Source of the DNA: Dyadobacter sp.
GTDB lineage: Bacteria > Bacteroidota > Bacteroidia > Cytophagales > Spirosomataceae
Direction: 5' to 3'
NCBI RefSeq assembly: GCF_017744695.1
Contig: NZ_JAGIAS010000005.1
Location: 124,001-188,000 of the forward strand
Length of the DNA stretch: 64,000 bases
Below the pieces are notes generated by a model. That model searched no databases. It was given only the letters and a program-made list of their open reading frames with translations, and was not told the origin of the DNA. Shown here in pieces: positions 28,463-37,698 of this stretch. Position numbers and translations under genes: made by a program. Within the stretch, counting starts at the first letter, position 1. Every line of letters begins with the position of its first letter.

Positions 28463-29653
28463 TTATTGGAAAGTAGAAAGGTCGTCGTCGGCCAATGAAG
28501 GGCTTTTGACCAATTTTTTACGCTCTTTGACGGAAGCAATGCGTTTTTTGAGAAAATAGGCAAATACCATGTACAATCCGAACATTCCGATGTAAATGTA
28601 GAGCGAAGCCGTGTTGGTAATGTCGCCGTGGAATGTGAAAAATAATGCGGTGTTCACGATTGTTACCATCCAGAGGGTGAAGGATGCCCAGAAGTGGTTC
28701 AGGCCATTGTCGATCAGGATGTGGTGCATGTGATTGCGGTCGGCCACGAAGGGCGAGCCTCCTTTGAAAATACGCACGATAAATACGCGCAAAGTGTCGA
28801 AAATCGGTACGATCAGCAGCACCATCACGATGATCGGCGCGTTAAAATACGCACTCGGATCGTGCAGGTAGCCCACATTCAGCGAGAGGAATTCGACAGC
28901 GAAAATAGACAACAGGTAACCGACGATCAGTGAGCCTGTGTCGCCCATGAATATCTTGCTGGTTTTCGAAAAGTTGAAACGCAGGAAACCGAGCAATGAA
29001 CCCGACATCGCGAATGCAAGGCAACCGAACGAGAAGTGGTCGTTGGCGATAAACCACAAGCCGAACCCCAGACCTGCGATCAGGCTGATACCACCCGCCA
29101 GACCGTCGATGCCGTCTATGAGATTAATAGCATTGATGATCGCGATGAATATGAAAACGGTGAGCGGAATGCTGATGAAGTCCGAAACGCCATGGATACC
29201 GAAAATACCGTAGAAGTTATCGACCTTGAAATTGCCCATTGCCACGAGGATCAGGGACGCAAAAATCTGGATAATGAGCTTCTTGGTAGGGTCTACGGCA
29301 AGAATATCGTCCTTGATCCCCAGGAAGAACAGGATGATCATCCCGGTCATCGCCAGGCTGATCAGATTCGAATCGAGGATATTCTCCGAATGCGGCCACA
29401 AGAAGTAGGCGATCAGCGTGGCTGCGAATATGGCGATACCACCCAGCGTAGGCGTTTCCGTTTCATGTGAGCTTCTGAAACCCGGCTTTGCAGTCAAGTG
29501 CAGCAGGTTCGAAAGGTTAATGATAATCGGTATCGAAATGATCGAAAGAAAGCATCCGATCAAAAATGAGAGAAGGCATTGATAGATGTCGTGATGGACA
29601 AGCGTATTGACGTTTCCTTCGGTCAATATTTGCAGAGGTAGTTGTAGTTCCAT
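28463..29653 (-). CDS. WecA/MraY-like polyprenyl-phosphate sugar-1-phosphate transferase
   Basis: A 396-residue inner-membrane enzyme with about ten or eleven hydrophobic helices that loads the first sugar phosphate onto undecaprenyl phosphate, starting a surface polysaccharide. The family motifs are IKDDILAVDPTKKL (Mg-binding aspartates), INAINLIDGIDGLAGG (catalytic loop), FMGDTGSLIVGYLLS and the histidine-rich VADRNHMHHILIDNGL. These fit the WecA/TagO group more than MraY. It is first of the polysaccharide genes by coordinate and last by transcription; the run 35408-28463 is all on the minus strand with a 148-base gap before this gene. The sugar cannot be told. Confidence 0.93.
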   Translation of the reverse strand: MELQLPLQILTEGNVNTLVHHDIYQCLLSFLIGCFLSIISIPIIINLSNLLHLTAKPGFRSSHETETPTLGGIAIFAATLIAYFLWPHSENILDSNLISLAMTGMIILFFLGIKDDILAVDPTKKLIIQIFASLILVAMGNFKVDNFYGIFGIHGVSDFISIPLTVFIFIAIINAINLIDGIDGLAGGISLIAGLGFGLWFIANDHFSFGCLAFAMSGSLLGFLRFNFSKTSKIFMGDTGSLIVGYLLSIFAVEFLSLNVGYLHDPSAYFNAPIIVMVLLIVPIFDTLRVFIVRIFKGGSPFVADRNHMHHILIDNGLNHFWASFTLWMVTIVNTALFFTFHGDITNTASLYIYIGMFGLYMVFAYFLKKRIASVKERKKLVKSPSLADDDLSTFQ

Positions 29654-29801
29654 GTGCCTGTCAAATTAGGAAGTGCGTTGAGGACGGATCGGAAAATCCA
29701 AATCAAATATCGAAATATAAACCATTAATTGAAATATGCAAATGCCTGAATATCAAAATATTTACTATATGGTTTAAGGTACTTAAGTTGACTTCCGAGC
29801 C

Positions 29802-30545
29802 TTAGATAAATTGTATTATTTTTCTCAAAGGTTTTAACCACAAAGTATAAAACCGGGGTTTCAAATTGTTGATTTTCCAGGCCAGCCGGTCGTTCCGGTT
29901 GGCCGCGATACGGTTCTTAAGTGTGCTGTTGCTGACTCCTCCCGCCCGCATTTTTACGAGGACTTTCGGCAGGTAAGCAAGCTTGATGTTTTCACGATGT
30001 ACAAAGCGCAGCATCAGTTCATAGTCTGCCGCGCTTCCCAGATCGAGGCGGAAGCCCCCGTGTGTGTTGTAGACCTCTTTCCTGACGAAAAAGGTGGGGT
30101 GTGGCGGCATCCATCCGTTCAGAAACGCACCAACCTTGTATGCACCAGAGACCCATTTTCTGCGTACCACCGTTGCATCGTTTGCATCAATATATTCAAG
30201 ATCGCCATAGGATGCGTCGAAGTCGCCGGATGCCAGCGCGCCGGCCACCTCGCTAATCACCGACGGGTATGCATAAAAATCGTCGGCATTCAGGATTCCT
30301 ATTACATCACCGGTTGCCAATTGTATGCCTTTGTTCATCGCATCGTAGATTCCGGCATCAGGTTCACTCAAAAAACGCGCGATCTTGTCACCGTATGACT
30401 GTACGATCTCCTGGGTACCGTCCTTCGAATTTCCGTCGACGATAATGTACTCGATATCCGGGTAATCCTGTCCGAGGACGGAGTCAATGCAGTGGCGGAT
30501 CGTCGCCGCGCCGTTGTACACAACAGTAAGTATGCTTACTTTCAA
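29802..30545 (-). CDS. Family 2 glycosyltransferase
   Basis: A 247-residue cytosolic-face GT-A glycosyltransferase. It has the nucleotide-sugar opening MKVSILTVVYNGAATIRHCI, DIEYIIVDGNSKDGTQEIV, and the metal-binding region GILNADDFYAYPSV; the acceptor side has WMPPHPTFFVRKEVY. It resembles WcaA/WcaE-like colanic acid transferases that act on repeat-unit sugars. The start codon is TTG, overlapping the stop of the upstream acetyltransferase gene (shared TTGA), which indicates translational coupling. Confidence 0.93.
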   Translation of the reverse strand: MKVSILTVVYNGAATIRHCIDSVLGQDYPDIEYIIVDGNSKDGTQEIVQSYGDKIARFLSEPDAGIYDAMNKGIQLATGDVIGILNADDFYAYPSVISEVAGALASGDFDASYGDLEYIDANDATVVRRKWVSGAYKVGAFLNGWMPPHPTFFVRKEVYNTHGGFRLDLGSAADYELMLRFVHRENIKLAYLPKVLVKMRAGGVSNSTLKNRIAANRNDRLAWKINNLKPRFYTLWLKPLRKIIQFI

Positions 30546-31108
30546 CTGGTTATAGTTCTTGTTTTGATATATTTTGCAGGATTTCCCTGGTAAATTCCGT
30601 AAGGTTCCATATGGCTGGTAGCCACAGATCCGACGGTCAGCAATGCATGAGAGCCCACCTGTACGCCCGGGCAGACGGTCGCCTGCGCGCCGATCCAGGA
30701 GCCTGTTCCGAGGGTTATGGGCTTCACAATCAGGTCAAATGTGCTCTTTCTATAATTATGATTGCCTGTCAGAAGCATCGCTCCCTGGGACAGGCATGCG
30801 TTTGATTCAATAGTCACCAATGTGAGGTTGTCGATCCACACATTCTCGCCGATCCAGACATGGTCGCCTATTTGCAGGAACCAGGGATATTTCACGTTTA
30901 CCTTTGGCTTAATCACAACGCCCTTTCCGATCTTCGCGCCGAACAGCCGGAGCAATGCAACCTTGAATGCGGAAGGGTAGGGAATGTGTGTGTGTATGAA
31001 CAACCTGTTCAGTAAATACCAGATGACCAGCTTCGGATAGCCACCCGGATTGTACCAATCGTTGTTATATACGGACAGATTGGTTTGGGTTTCTGAGGTC
31101 TTTTCCAT
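30542..31108 (-). CDS. WcaF-like acyltransferase for polysaccharide synthesis
   Basis: A 188-residue left-handed beta-helix acetyltransferase of the colanic-acid biosynthesis WcaF type. Family marks are LSVYNNDWYNPGGYPKLVIWYLLN at the start, AKIGKGVVIKPKVNVKYPW, IGDHVWIGENVWIDNL and the hexapeptide run SLSQGAMLLTGNHNYRKSTFDL, GSWIGAQATVCPGVQVG. It would O-acetylate a sugar of the repeat unit. Its 5' end overlaps the upstream glycosyltransferase by 44 bases. Because the conserved NDWYNPGG segment lies within the overlap, the overlap is real and not a wrong start. Confidence 0.92.
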   Translation of the reverse strand: MEKTSETQTNLSVYNNDWYNPGGYPKLVIWYLLNRLFIHTHIPYPSAFKVALLRLFGAKIGKGVVIKPKVNVKYPWFLQIGDHVWIGENVWIDNLTLVTIESNACLSQGAMLLTGNHNYRKSTFDLIVKPITLGTGSWIGAQATVCPGVQVGSHALLTVGSVATSHMEPYGIYQGNPAKYIKTRTITS

Positions 31109-31991
31109 ATTCTGTCCTGAAATGTGATATAATGGCGTCCTTGTCCCTTCCTACGCGGTGATATACTTCGTAAATCTTGGCATCCACCAGGAAGCGGTAC
31201 CAAAACCCCTGTAAAACGTGCCAGATGAGTCCCTTTGTTCCATCCAGGAAGCCTAATTTGATGAAATACCTGAATGTAAAGTAGATAAACGGCCTCGTAA
31301 ACAGCGGCATATTAGCGTACTTGATTTTCAGAAAGCGTGTGCGTTGCTCCTGGCTGCCCCAGAAACTGGGTTCCACGGTCTCCTTGCTATCAAAGTTATA
31401 TTTAATGTTCAACAGGTCGATGACCTCCCGGATTGCGTAATTGTTATGCTTCTGCGTCCACCAGGTGAGGTTATTGAGGTTATGATCGACGATGTCGTGC
31501 TGTAATTGGGCGGTCGTGCCGCTGCTGAGTTTAATATGCTCGTCCATCCACAGCTCCTCGCAAATACCCAGCCCGCGCCGCCAAACGCGCAGGAGCCAAA
31601 TCGGGTAGTACCCGCCGCGACGGATCCATTTTTCCATAAAAATCACCCTGCGTTTCACATAAAGCCCCGAAACATGCTCCGGCACTTGCGCAAGAGAACT
31701 GTTCAGTTCCGCAGCGAGTTCGGGCGTAATGTACTCGTCCGCATCCATGCGCATGAGCCATTGCGTCTGGAAAGGGTTGTTTCGGATACCGAAATTGAAT
31801 TGGAATGCGTAGGAAACCCAGGGATTTTGAACGACCGTAGCACCCAGACTTTCGGCGATCGCCACGGTATCGTCGGTGGAAAACGAATCGACGATGAAAA
31901 TTTTATTGGTAACCTGTAACAGGCTTTGAATGCACCGGCCGATGTGCTTGGATTCGTTGTGTGTTAAAATGATGACGGATAAATCAATCAT
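31065..31991 (-). CDS. Family 2 glycosyltransferase (WaaE/KdtX-like)
   Basis: A 308-residue GT-A glycosyltransferase: MIDLSVIILTHNESKHIGRC, KIFIVDSFSTDDTVAIAES, VVQNPWVSYAFQFNFGI and RMDADEYITPELAAEL, the pattern of WaaE-like LPS/polysaccharide transferases. An upstream in-frame ATG at 32012 would add 7 residues (MQPNVTA); the ATG at 31991 fits the family better. The acceptor is not known. Its last 44 bases overlap the WcaF-like acetyltransferase gene. Confidence 0.92.
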   Translation of the reverse strand: MIDLSVIILTHNESKHIGRCIQSLLQVTNKIFIVDSFSTDDTVAIAESLGATVVQNPWVSYAFQFNFGIRNNPFQTQWLMRMDADEYITPELAAELNSSLAQVPEHVSGLYVKRRVIFMEKWIRRGGYYPIWLLRVWRRGLGICEELWMDEHIKLSSGTTAQLQHDIVDHNLNNLTWWTQKHNNYAIREVIDLLNIKYNFDSKETVEPSFWGSQEQRTRFLKIKYANMPLFTRPFIYFTFRYFIKLGFLDGTKGLIWHVLQGFWYRFLVDAKIYEVYHRVGRDKDAIISHFRTEYGKDLRNPNQSVRI

Positions 31992-32018
31992 AGCGGTTAC
32001 ATTCGGCTGCAAATGTAG

Positions 32019-33173
32019 TTACTTTTTTTGAACTTTCTTGTATTCTTCCAATAACTGATTGGCAACCACCCGGATGTCAAAATTTTCGGTTACCATCTTG
32101 TAGGCTCGATTTGCAATGCCTTCGGCGTAAGGCTTGTCTTGTAATATTTCAAGAAGGCCATCGGCCACCCCGTCGCTGGTCAGGGGCGTCAGGAATGCCG
32201 CATCGTAGCGTGCAATGTAATCGCCGAAGCCGACGCGATCGGACACGAGCGCGGGTACGCCCGAGGTCATGGCTTCCAGCACGGCGATCGAAAACCCTTC
32301 GGAATAGGAGGGGGAAACGAACACGTCCGCATCAGCCAATGCCTCCTTTTTGATAGTGTCCGTCAGCATTCCCACCAGTTTAACCCTTCCTTCGAGGTGA
32401 TGTTTGCGGATAAAACCTTCCGTTTCTGCCTGGTAACCGTCGTCCGGCCCGGCCAGGATAAGCTGCGCGTTGGGCAGTTGTTCATGGACTTTCTGAAATG
32501 CGGGCAAGAGCAGGTCGAGGCCCTTCTTAATATTCAATCTGGCCAGAAAAAGCACCATTTGCTGATCGGGCGAGATACCGTGTTTAGCCCTGAAAAGACC
32601 CTTTTCGGGCAAATGCGAGCGGGTATACTCGTCGAGCTTCATGCCATTGGGCACGATCACCATGTTTTTCGGGCGGTAACCCAGGTAACGGATCACGTCC
32701 TGCTCCTCGTCGGTGTTGTTGATCTGGATCAGATCGGCCTTGCCAAGCAGCCTTTTTTGGTATAACAAAGTCACCAGGTCCTTCTTCCATTTGCTGTGGG
32801 CCACCGCCCATTTGTCGAGCAGTCCGTGAATGGTGATCACTTTCACCGCCTTTGAAGGGATCAGGAACGGCGCCAGGCTGCCGAAATGCCATATTCCGTG
32901 CATATGTACCACGTCGTATTCGTGGATGTGCTTTTTTAGGTATTTGTACAATTCGACAGAAAACTCGCGGTAAAAATTGCTCACGGGCGTTGTGCGCGCT
33001 ACGGCGATCAGGCGCGCGCCGTCCGGCACGGGGTACATTTTCTCGCCGGGCGTCATCGGGCTGAGGATATCGACCTGATGGCCTTGCTTGACGACCTCGG
33101 TAGTGTGGTCGTAGATAATGCGGGCCGGGCCTCCGATTGCCCATGTATATGCACAAATATTGAGTATTCGCAT
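32019..33173 (-). CDS. Family 4 glycosyltransferase
   Basis: A 384-residue GT-B enzyme with an N-terminal acceptor domain (MRILNICAYTWAIGGPARIIYDH) and a C-terminal nucleotide-sugar domain of the GT4 type: GLFRAKHGISPDQQMVLFLARLNIKKGLDLLLPA, then the E-x7-E signature SPSYSEGFSIAVLEAMTSGVPALVS. It would add a hexose or similar to the lipid-linked repeat unit. It lies between two other glycosyltransferase genes. Confidence 0.94.
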   Translation of the reverse strand: MRILNICAYTWAIGGPARIIYDHTTEVVKQGHQVDILSPMTPGEKMYPVPDGARLIAVARTTPVSNFYREFSVELYKYLKKHIHEYDVVHMHGIWHFGSLAPFLIPSKAVKVITIHGLLDKWAVAHSKWKKDLVTLLYQKRLLGKADLIQINNTDEEQDVIRYLGYRPKNMVIVPNGMKLDEYTRSHLPEKGLFRAKHGISPDQQMVLFLARLNIKKGLDLLLPAFQKVHEQLPNAQLILAGPDDGYQAETEGFIRKHHLEGRVKLVGMLTDTIKKEALADADVFVSPSYSEGFSIAVLEAMTSGVPALVSDRVGFGDYIARYDAAFLTPLTSDGVADGLLEILQDKPYAEGIANRAYKMVTENFDIRVVANQLLEEYKKVQKK

Positions 33174-33213
33174 GCTGGGGGTTAATGTATAGTTGTGTTC
33201 GTTATGCTTCCTG

Positions 33214-34365
33214 TTATTTGGCGGCCAGGTCGCGGTACGTTTCCGCCATTTGCGCAGCCACCGGGCCGGACGCGAATGGCGCGATCAGTTTTAATGATTC
33301 CTGTCCCATTCCGGCGATGCGGTGAGGATTTTGGATAAAATAGGTTAATTGCTTCTCCAACTCGGCCTGGTGTGCGTGATTAAATGTAAACCCGTTTACG
33401 CCGTCCCGCACCAGATCGCCGGCGCACCCGCAGGTTTCGGACACAATAACCGGCATTCCGCATACCATCGCCTCGTTCACCACCAGTCCCCACGGCTCCG
33501 ATTGGCTGGGCAACACCAGCACATCGCTCTGCGCGAGCCAGTCGGGTACCTGGTACCAGGGAAATCCGCCTGCGAAAATGACTTTATCAGCCACGCCGGA
33601 ATCGGTCACCAGGTTTTCAAGGTTTTCCTTTTCAGGCCCGCCGCCTACCAAAAGCAATTGCCAGTCCGAGCCGGTTTGTTTCACAACCTGGCTGAATGCG
33701 CGGATGAATGTTTCCAGATTTTTCTCCGGCGCGAGCCTGCCTACGTAAACGAATTTCCTCGTATTGGGCTTTGCTGCTACATTAAGCTCCTTTTTCGCTT
33801 CATCATACCGCTGCCGGATTACCTGCTCATCGATCACCGCCGCATTCCGGACCTTAATAGCGCTTTTGGCCACGCCCAGACTTTCCAGGTATTCGGCCGA
33901 TGTTTTACCAAAGCAAAAAAATGCGTTGGCGCGGCCAACGATCACCTTTTTGATCGCTTCTTTCCACCCCGCACGGTTATGATCGGCTGAGGACGATTCT
34001 GACGAAATCACCACTTTTACGCCTTTTGCGCGCGCATAAAACATGAGCAGCACCTGCGCCCAATCGAAGTAGCCAGTGATATTGAGAACGTCGGGCCGGT
34101 ATTCGTTGAACACGCTGAAAAGCGCTTTGCGCCGCTCGCCAAAGCTTACCTGGTCGAGGCTGCGTTCGAAAAGTACTTGGTAAGGATAATCATAGGTGAT
34201 CGCATCGTCATTTTGCATTACTTTCCGGCTCGCCTCATACAATGCGATTTGCGCAACAAGTAGCTCATCCGCCGGATTGGCCTGCCTGATGGCGAAGTTG
34301 ATCTCACTGAAAAGCTTCGATTTGTAATGGGCCCATAGTTGGTTGTGAACAATCAGTACGCGCAT
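33214..34365 (-). CDS. Family 4 glycosyltransferase
   Basis: A 383-residue GT-B enzyme: an N-terminal domain with MRVLIVHNQLWAHYKSKLFSEIN and YRPDVLNITGYFDWAQVLLMFYARA, and a GT4 catalytic half with RKFVYVGRLAPEKNLETFIRAF and the E-x7-E motif LPSQSEPWGLVVNEAMVCGMPVIVSETCGC. Its start overlaps the stop of the upstream SGNH gene by one base (TAATG), so translation is coupled. The product and sugar are not known. Confidence 0.94.
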   Translation of the reverse strand: MRVLIVHNQLWAHYKSKLFSEINFAIRQANPADELLVAQIALYEASRKVMQNDDAITYDYPYQVLFERSLDQVSFGERRKALFSVFNEYRPDVLNITGYFDWAQVLLMFYARAKGVKVVISSESSSADHNRAGWKEAIKKVIVGRANAFFCFGKTSAEYLESLGVAKSAIKVRNAAVIDEQVIRQRYDEAKKELNVAAKPNTRKFVYVGRLAPEKNLETFIRAFSQVVKQTGSDWQLLLVGGGPEKENLENLVTDSGVADKVIFAGGFPWYQVPDWLAQSDVLVLPSQSEPWGLVVNEAMVCGMPVIVSETCGCAGDLVRDGVNGFTFNHAHQAELEKQLTYFIQNPHRIAGMGQESLKLIAPFASGPVAAQMAETYRDLAAK

Positions 34366-35408
34366 TATTTCCGAAGGTTGAGGTATTCCTGAAACAATGG
34401 GTACAGGTTGTCGGCCAGGAAAACCTGCCCGCCGCTGTTGAAATGCACGACGTCCATTTTCCGGTAACGTTCTTTCGAAACGCCGAACTGGAATTCGTCT
34501 ATCAGTCTGATATTCTTCTCTTTGGCAAATGCGATGATTTCCTGCCCCTGGTCATTGAACCGGCCCAGGTCGATCTCGGAGATTTCCGGATGCAGGTAAA
34601 TGAACATTGGAATATGCTGCTGCTTGGCAATTTCGTAGATCTGTTCGTAGCCGGGATTAAATGTCAGACCGGGCTTGCGGATGCCCGCCTCGTTGAGCTT
34701 TCGGGCTTCTACCGTGTCCTCAACCGCCTTCGCGTCCGCGGCTACGTGCGCACTGTCGGTCACGTCAGGTTTGACAATCGCAATTTTTTCCTCCTTCTTT
34801 TCCGGTTCGGGCGTCAGGAAAAGGGTATCCAGGAAATAAAAGAACATCCAGCGGTAGCGGTCCCAAAGCTCGTAGAGCGCCACCTTATATTGTTTGTCGG
34901 GCCATCCCGGATCGACGCCCACCGGGCTCTGGTGCGACATGATGTCGTGCGCGTCGTGACTGCTGGTAACCAGGCAGATCAGCTTGGCCTTGAAAGTGCC
35001 GTATTTTTTGAGATAGGCAGCAATATTATCCGGCCCCCACGATCCGGCAGAGATATTCAGAACGCGGACACGCTTGTTGAAATCTTTTAAGAAACGTTTT
35101 TCGAGCAGGGTAGAAGCAATGCTGTCCTGATCGGTAAGGCTTCCGCCATTGACGACCGAATCGCCGATCAGCAATATGACGAGGCTATCGGTAGGCAGTA
35201 CTTCCTCGTTCCGCATGGAGAGGCTGTTGGTCCGCAGCACCTGGCCGAACCTCTTTACGTCCTGGTTTGGTGCATATATATATTCAAAATCAGGATCAGA
35301 AACGTAGAGCGGCGAGTTACAAAAGCCATATTTTACCCTTAATACAACCTCGGTAATCCCCGCAAGAATGACAATGGCAATTAAAAAACCGTAAACAAAC
35401 TTTAACAT
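34365..35408 (-). CDS. Membrane-anchored SGNH/GDSL-like hydrolase
   Basis: A 347-residue protein with one N-terminal membrane segment (MLKFVYGFLIAIVILAGITEVVL) and a periplasm-facing SGNH-type domain. Block I is LVILLIGDSVVNGG (GDSV with Ser), followed by the Gly block VLNISAGSWGPDN and an Asn/Asp-His region near DVVHFNSGGQVFLADNLYPL. Such proteins in polysaccharide clusters often deacetylate or acetylate sugars, but this one is not identified more closely. The region LITDAKA to EEKIAIVKPDVTDSAHVAADAKAVEDTVE is a charged insert. It is the first gene of the polysaccharide run, with no promoter found before it. Confidence 0.82.
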   Translation of the reverse strand: MLKFVYGFLIAIVILAGITEVVLRVKYGFCNSPLYVSDPDFEYIYAPNQDVKRFGQVLRTNSLSMRNEEVLPTDSLVILLIGDSVVNGGSLTDQDSIASTLLEKRFLKDFNKRVRVLNISAGSWGPDNIAAYLKKYGTFKAKLICLVTSSHDAHDIMSHQSPVGVDPGWPDKQYKVALYELWDRYRWMFFYFLDTLFLTPEPEKKEEKIAIVKPDVTDSAHVAADAKAVEDTVEARKLNEAGIRKPGLTFNPGYEQIYEIAKQQHIPMFIYLHPEISEIDLGRFNDQGQEIIAFAKEKNIRLIDEFQFGVSKERYRKMDVVHFNSGGQVFLADNLYPLFQEYLNLRK

Positions 35409-35691
35409 CAAGTGAACGTCTTCTGCGTCGAAAGTGACTGCAAATTTAGGATTACTTTTGCCAATTACTGCTTTTTCGACTTTTCGTTAACTAAATATGT
35501 CGGTATTTAATCAGGCATCATCGCCGTTGCCGACCTTCCTCCCCGGTGTTCAAATAGATCCCCAACTGTCAGTAACTGGCACGAAGCCGGAACAACCATG
35601 GCGCAAGGGTTCAATGATCCGTCAGCTGGCACAAGTCTTTATTACGGAGCGGTTTCAGTTTTGTATTAATCAAAATCTAAAACAGCGCATC

Positions 35692-36570
35692 ATGGGCTTT
35701 ATAGAATCAAAAGGGGGAATTGCCCGCGAGCCGGTGCAGCTCTTTGTGCATGAGGTAGGTCAGGGCAAACCTGTTGTGTTCATTTCCGGCTGGCCGCTCA
35801 GCCATGAAATGTGGGAATATCAGTTCAACGTTTTGCCCAAACACGGTATTCGCTGCATTGGCTACGACCGCCGAGGGTTTGGGAAATCGGACAAGCCATG
35901 GAATGGCTACGATTACGATACGCTGGCAGCTGACCTTAAATCGGTCATCGATACGTTGGAGCTGGACGAAGTGGTGCTTGTCGGATTTTCGATGGGTGGA
36001 GGCGAAGTAGTGCGTTACCTGAGCAAATATGGCAGCGACAGGGTTTCCAAAGCGGTTCTGATCAGTACCGTGCTTCCTTATATGCTCAAAACCGACGATA
36101 ATCCGGCCGGTGTTCCGCAGGACCTGTTCGATGGATTTGTGAAAGATGTCGAGGACGACCGGCCGAAATTTCTGGCCGGGTTTGCCAAAGATTTTTACGG
36201 AAATGCATTTCTGAACAACGCTGTGAGCGATGAGCTGCTGCAATGGCATAGTATGCTGGCCTTGCAGGGGTCGGGACGGGCTACCACGCAATGTATCCGC
36301 AGTTTCAGCGCCACCGATTTTCGCAATGAATTATCGCTGCTGGATGTGCCGGTCCTCATTATTCATGGAGAAGACGATAAGACGGTACCCATCCAAGTAA
36401 GCAGCGAGCGTACGTCCCAAATGCTGCCCGGCGCCGAATATATTGTTTACGAAAGTGCGCCGCACGGCCTGTTCGTGACGCATAAGGAGCGCCTGAACCA
36501 GAATCTGATCCAGTTTATTAATCAGGAGGTTGTGACGATCAGCAATCCGTACACCGACATTTCGACCTAG
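35692..36570 (+). CDS. Alpha/beta hydrolase (arylesterase/haloperoxidase-like)
   Basis: A 292-residue cytosolic hydrolase: VFISGWPLSHEMWEYQF (oxyanion region), GYDRRGFGKSDKPWNGYDYDTLAADLK, the nucleophile elbow GFSMGGGE, the acid in VLIIHGEDDKTVPIQ and the catalytic His in ESAPHGLFVTHKERLN. This is the arylesterase/chloroperoxidase type. The reading frame continues open for 65 codons upstream to 35497, but that part is unlike the family, so the ATG at 35692 is taken. A terminator follows at 36596-36631, ending in the VOC gene's stop codon. The substrate is unknown. Confidence 0.9.
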   Translation: MGFIESKGGIAREPVQLFVHEVGQGKPVVFISGWPLSHEMWEYQFNVLPKHGIRCIGYDRRGFGKSDKPWNGYDYDTLAADLKSVIDTLELDEVVLVGFSMGGGEVVRYLSKYGSDRVSKAVLISTVLPYMLKTDDNPAGVPQDLFDGFVKDVEDDRPKFLAGFAKDFYGNAFLNNAVSDELLQWHSMLALQGSGRATTQCIRSFSATDFRNELSLLDVPVLIIHGEDDKTVPIQVSSERTSQMLPGAEYIVYESAPHGLFVTHKERLNQNLIQFINQEVVTISNPYTDIST

Positions 36571-36595
36571 CATCAGAAAATCCGATTTTAAGCTT

Positions 36596-36631
36596 GCAGG
36601 GGGCGATACCAACGGTTCGCCCCTGCTTTTT
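36596..36631 (+). terminator. Rho-independent terminator after the alpha/beta hydrolase
   Basis: Stem gcaggggcga-type (36596-36606) with tcgcccctgc (36617-36626), about 10 bp, 10-base loop, then a T run. The T run overlaps the stop codon of the convergent VOC gene. Confidence 0.85.
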
Positions 36632-36998
36632 ATGCGATCATTTCGATCAGTTCAATGCGGTTTCCGAATGGGTCGCGGAAAGAGAAGCGGTTGCGGTCGG
36701 GGATTTTGCTGTCGTTTTTAATGGCAATGCCGTGTTTTTCAAGCAATGCACGGGCTTCTTCCAGATTATCCACTTCAAATGCCGGATGGCGCTGCGAGAC
36801 ACCGAGCACATCCTCAGCCCGGATATGCAGCTGAATATCACCCATCTGGAACCATATCGCGCCGTGAGGCAGCGGGTAACCCAGGTCAGTTAGTTCTTCA
36901 AGCCCCAATACTCCGCCATAGAATTCCCGCGCCTGCTGCTCGGTGCCAGGCGGGATGCAGAGCATGATGTGGTCGAGTCTTTTGAATTTAATTTTCAT
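36630..36998 (-). CDS. VOC (glyoxalase/bleomycin-resistance superfamily) protein
   Basis: A 122-residue single VOC domain made of two beta-alpha-beta-beta-beta units: KFKRLDHIMLCIPPGTEQQAREFYGGVLGLEEL, then HPAFEVDNLEEARALLEKHGI and SFRDPFGNRIELIE. Metal ligands would be His in LDHIML, His in RHPAF and Glu in IELIEM. Members include glyoxalases, dioxygenases and resistance proteins; the function is not known here. It is in the same direction as the AbiEii-type gene 73 bases upstream. Confidence 0.9.
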   Translation of the reverse strand: MKIKFKRLDHIMLCIPPGTEQQAREFYGGVLGLEELTDLGYPLPHGAIWFQMGDIQLHIRAEDVLGVSQRHPAFEVDNLEEARALLEKHGIAIKNDSKIPDRNRFSFRDPFGNRIELIEMIA

Positions 36999-37071
36999 AA
37001 TTAGGAGTGATTTTGGGCATCAAAGCTACTGCCATATTTTGGATAAACGTTTCAGAATCGCGATTCCTTCT

Positions 37072-37698
37072 TTATAAGATGCTGTTCATATATGATTTTA
37101 CGTGTTCGCGCAGGTTCGTTTTCACTGCTGCCCAACTTACGGCTAGTAAATCGACCGGATCTGGTTGCTGGTCCGCGTCGTTAAAGTAAACGAGCGAGCG
37201 GACAATTTGACCTGGGTCGCTTGCAGGATATTTTTGAACGTAATAATCCATCATTTCCTTTATGGTGAACTTTGACGAAAGGGCATAAATATCCCAAAAA
37301 TCCTTTTTTGCCCCTCTACCCGCTACGGCTCCCAGCTTCATTGCAACCACATCCGGCAGTGATGCGAGTCTCATGCCGTCAACGTTATCAACTACTGAAA
37401 TATCGTTGTACTGATGTCTGATCAGGTCAGTCTTTACGCCATTGATTTGATACAATAGGGTCTGATTACGAGCGCTTAATTCGATAGCTTCCGGAAATGC
37501 CCGGGCGATCGCATCTTTTACCTCTACCATGTCAAACGTATTGGCTGTGAACAGATCAATATCTATTGAAATACGGTGACCGAGCCGTAAAGCAAGATTT
37601 GTTCCACCCACAAGGGAAAACGATGCCAACTCCGGCAATGCCAGGAGTTGCTTCAAAAGTTCCAGGGTTGATTCTGCGACTGTCTCCGTGTGTAGCAT
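37072..37698 (-). CDS. AbiEii/AbiGii toxin-family nucleotidyltransferase
   Basis: A 208-residue protein of the AbiEii/MenT nucleotidyltransferase family. It has the family motifs FSLVGGTNLALRLGHRISIDIDLF (residues 27-50; GG and the DxD pair D46/D48), VKTDLIRHQY, and MKLGAVAGRGAKKDFWDIYAL (120-140; Lys and Asp-Phe-Trp-Asp). In studied members such as MenT and AbiEii the enzyme adds nucleotides to the tRNA 3' end and blocks growth. A small gene 5' of it, overlapping by 46 bases, is a likely antitoxin. This is an ordinary-looking type IV-like module; whether it is toxic is unknown. Confidence 0.9.
   Translation of the reverse strand: MLHTETVAESTLELLKQLLALPELASFSLVGGTNLALRLGHRISIDIDLFTANTFDMVEVKDAIARAFPEAIELSARNQTLLYQINGVKTDLIRHQYNDISVVDNVDGMRLASLPDVVAMKLGAVAGRGAKKDFWDIYALSSKFTIKEMMDYYVQKYPASDPGQIVRSLVYFNDADQQPDPVDLLAVSWAAVKTNLREHVKSYMNSIL

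Noticed and set aside
35497-35691. 65-codon in-frame extension of the alpha/beta hydrolase, with a direct repeat (gtcag-ctggcac words at 35568-35582 and 35621-35632)
   Set aside because: The extension does not look like the family N-terminus, and the repeat words are short and imperfect. They could be an operator, but I cannot support it.
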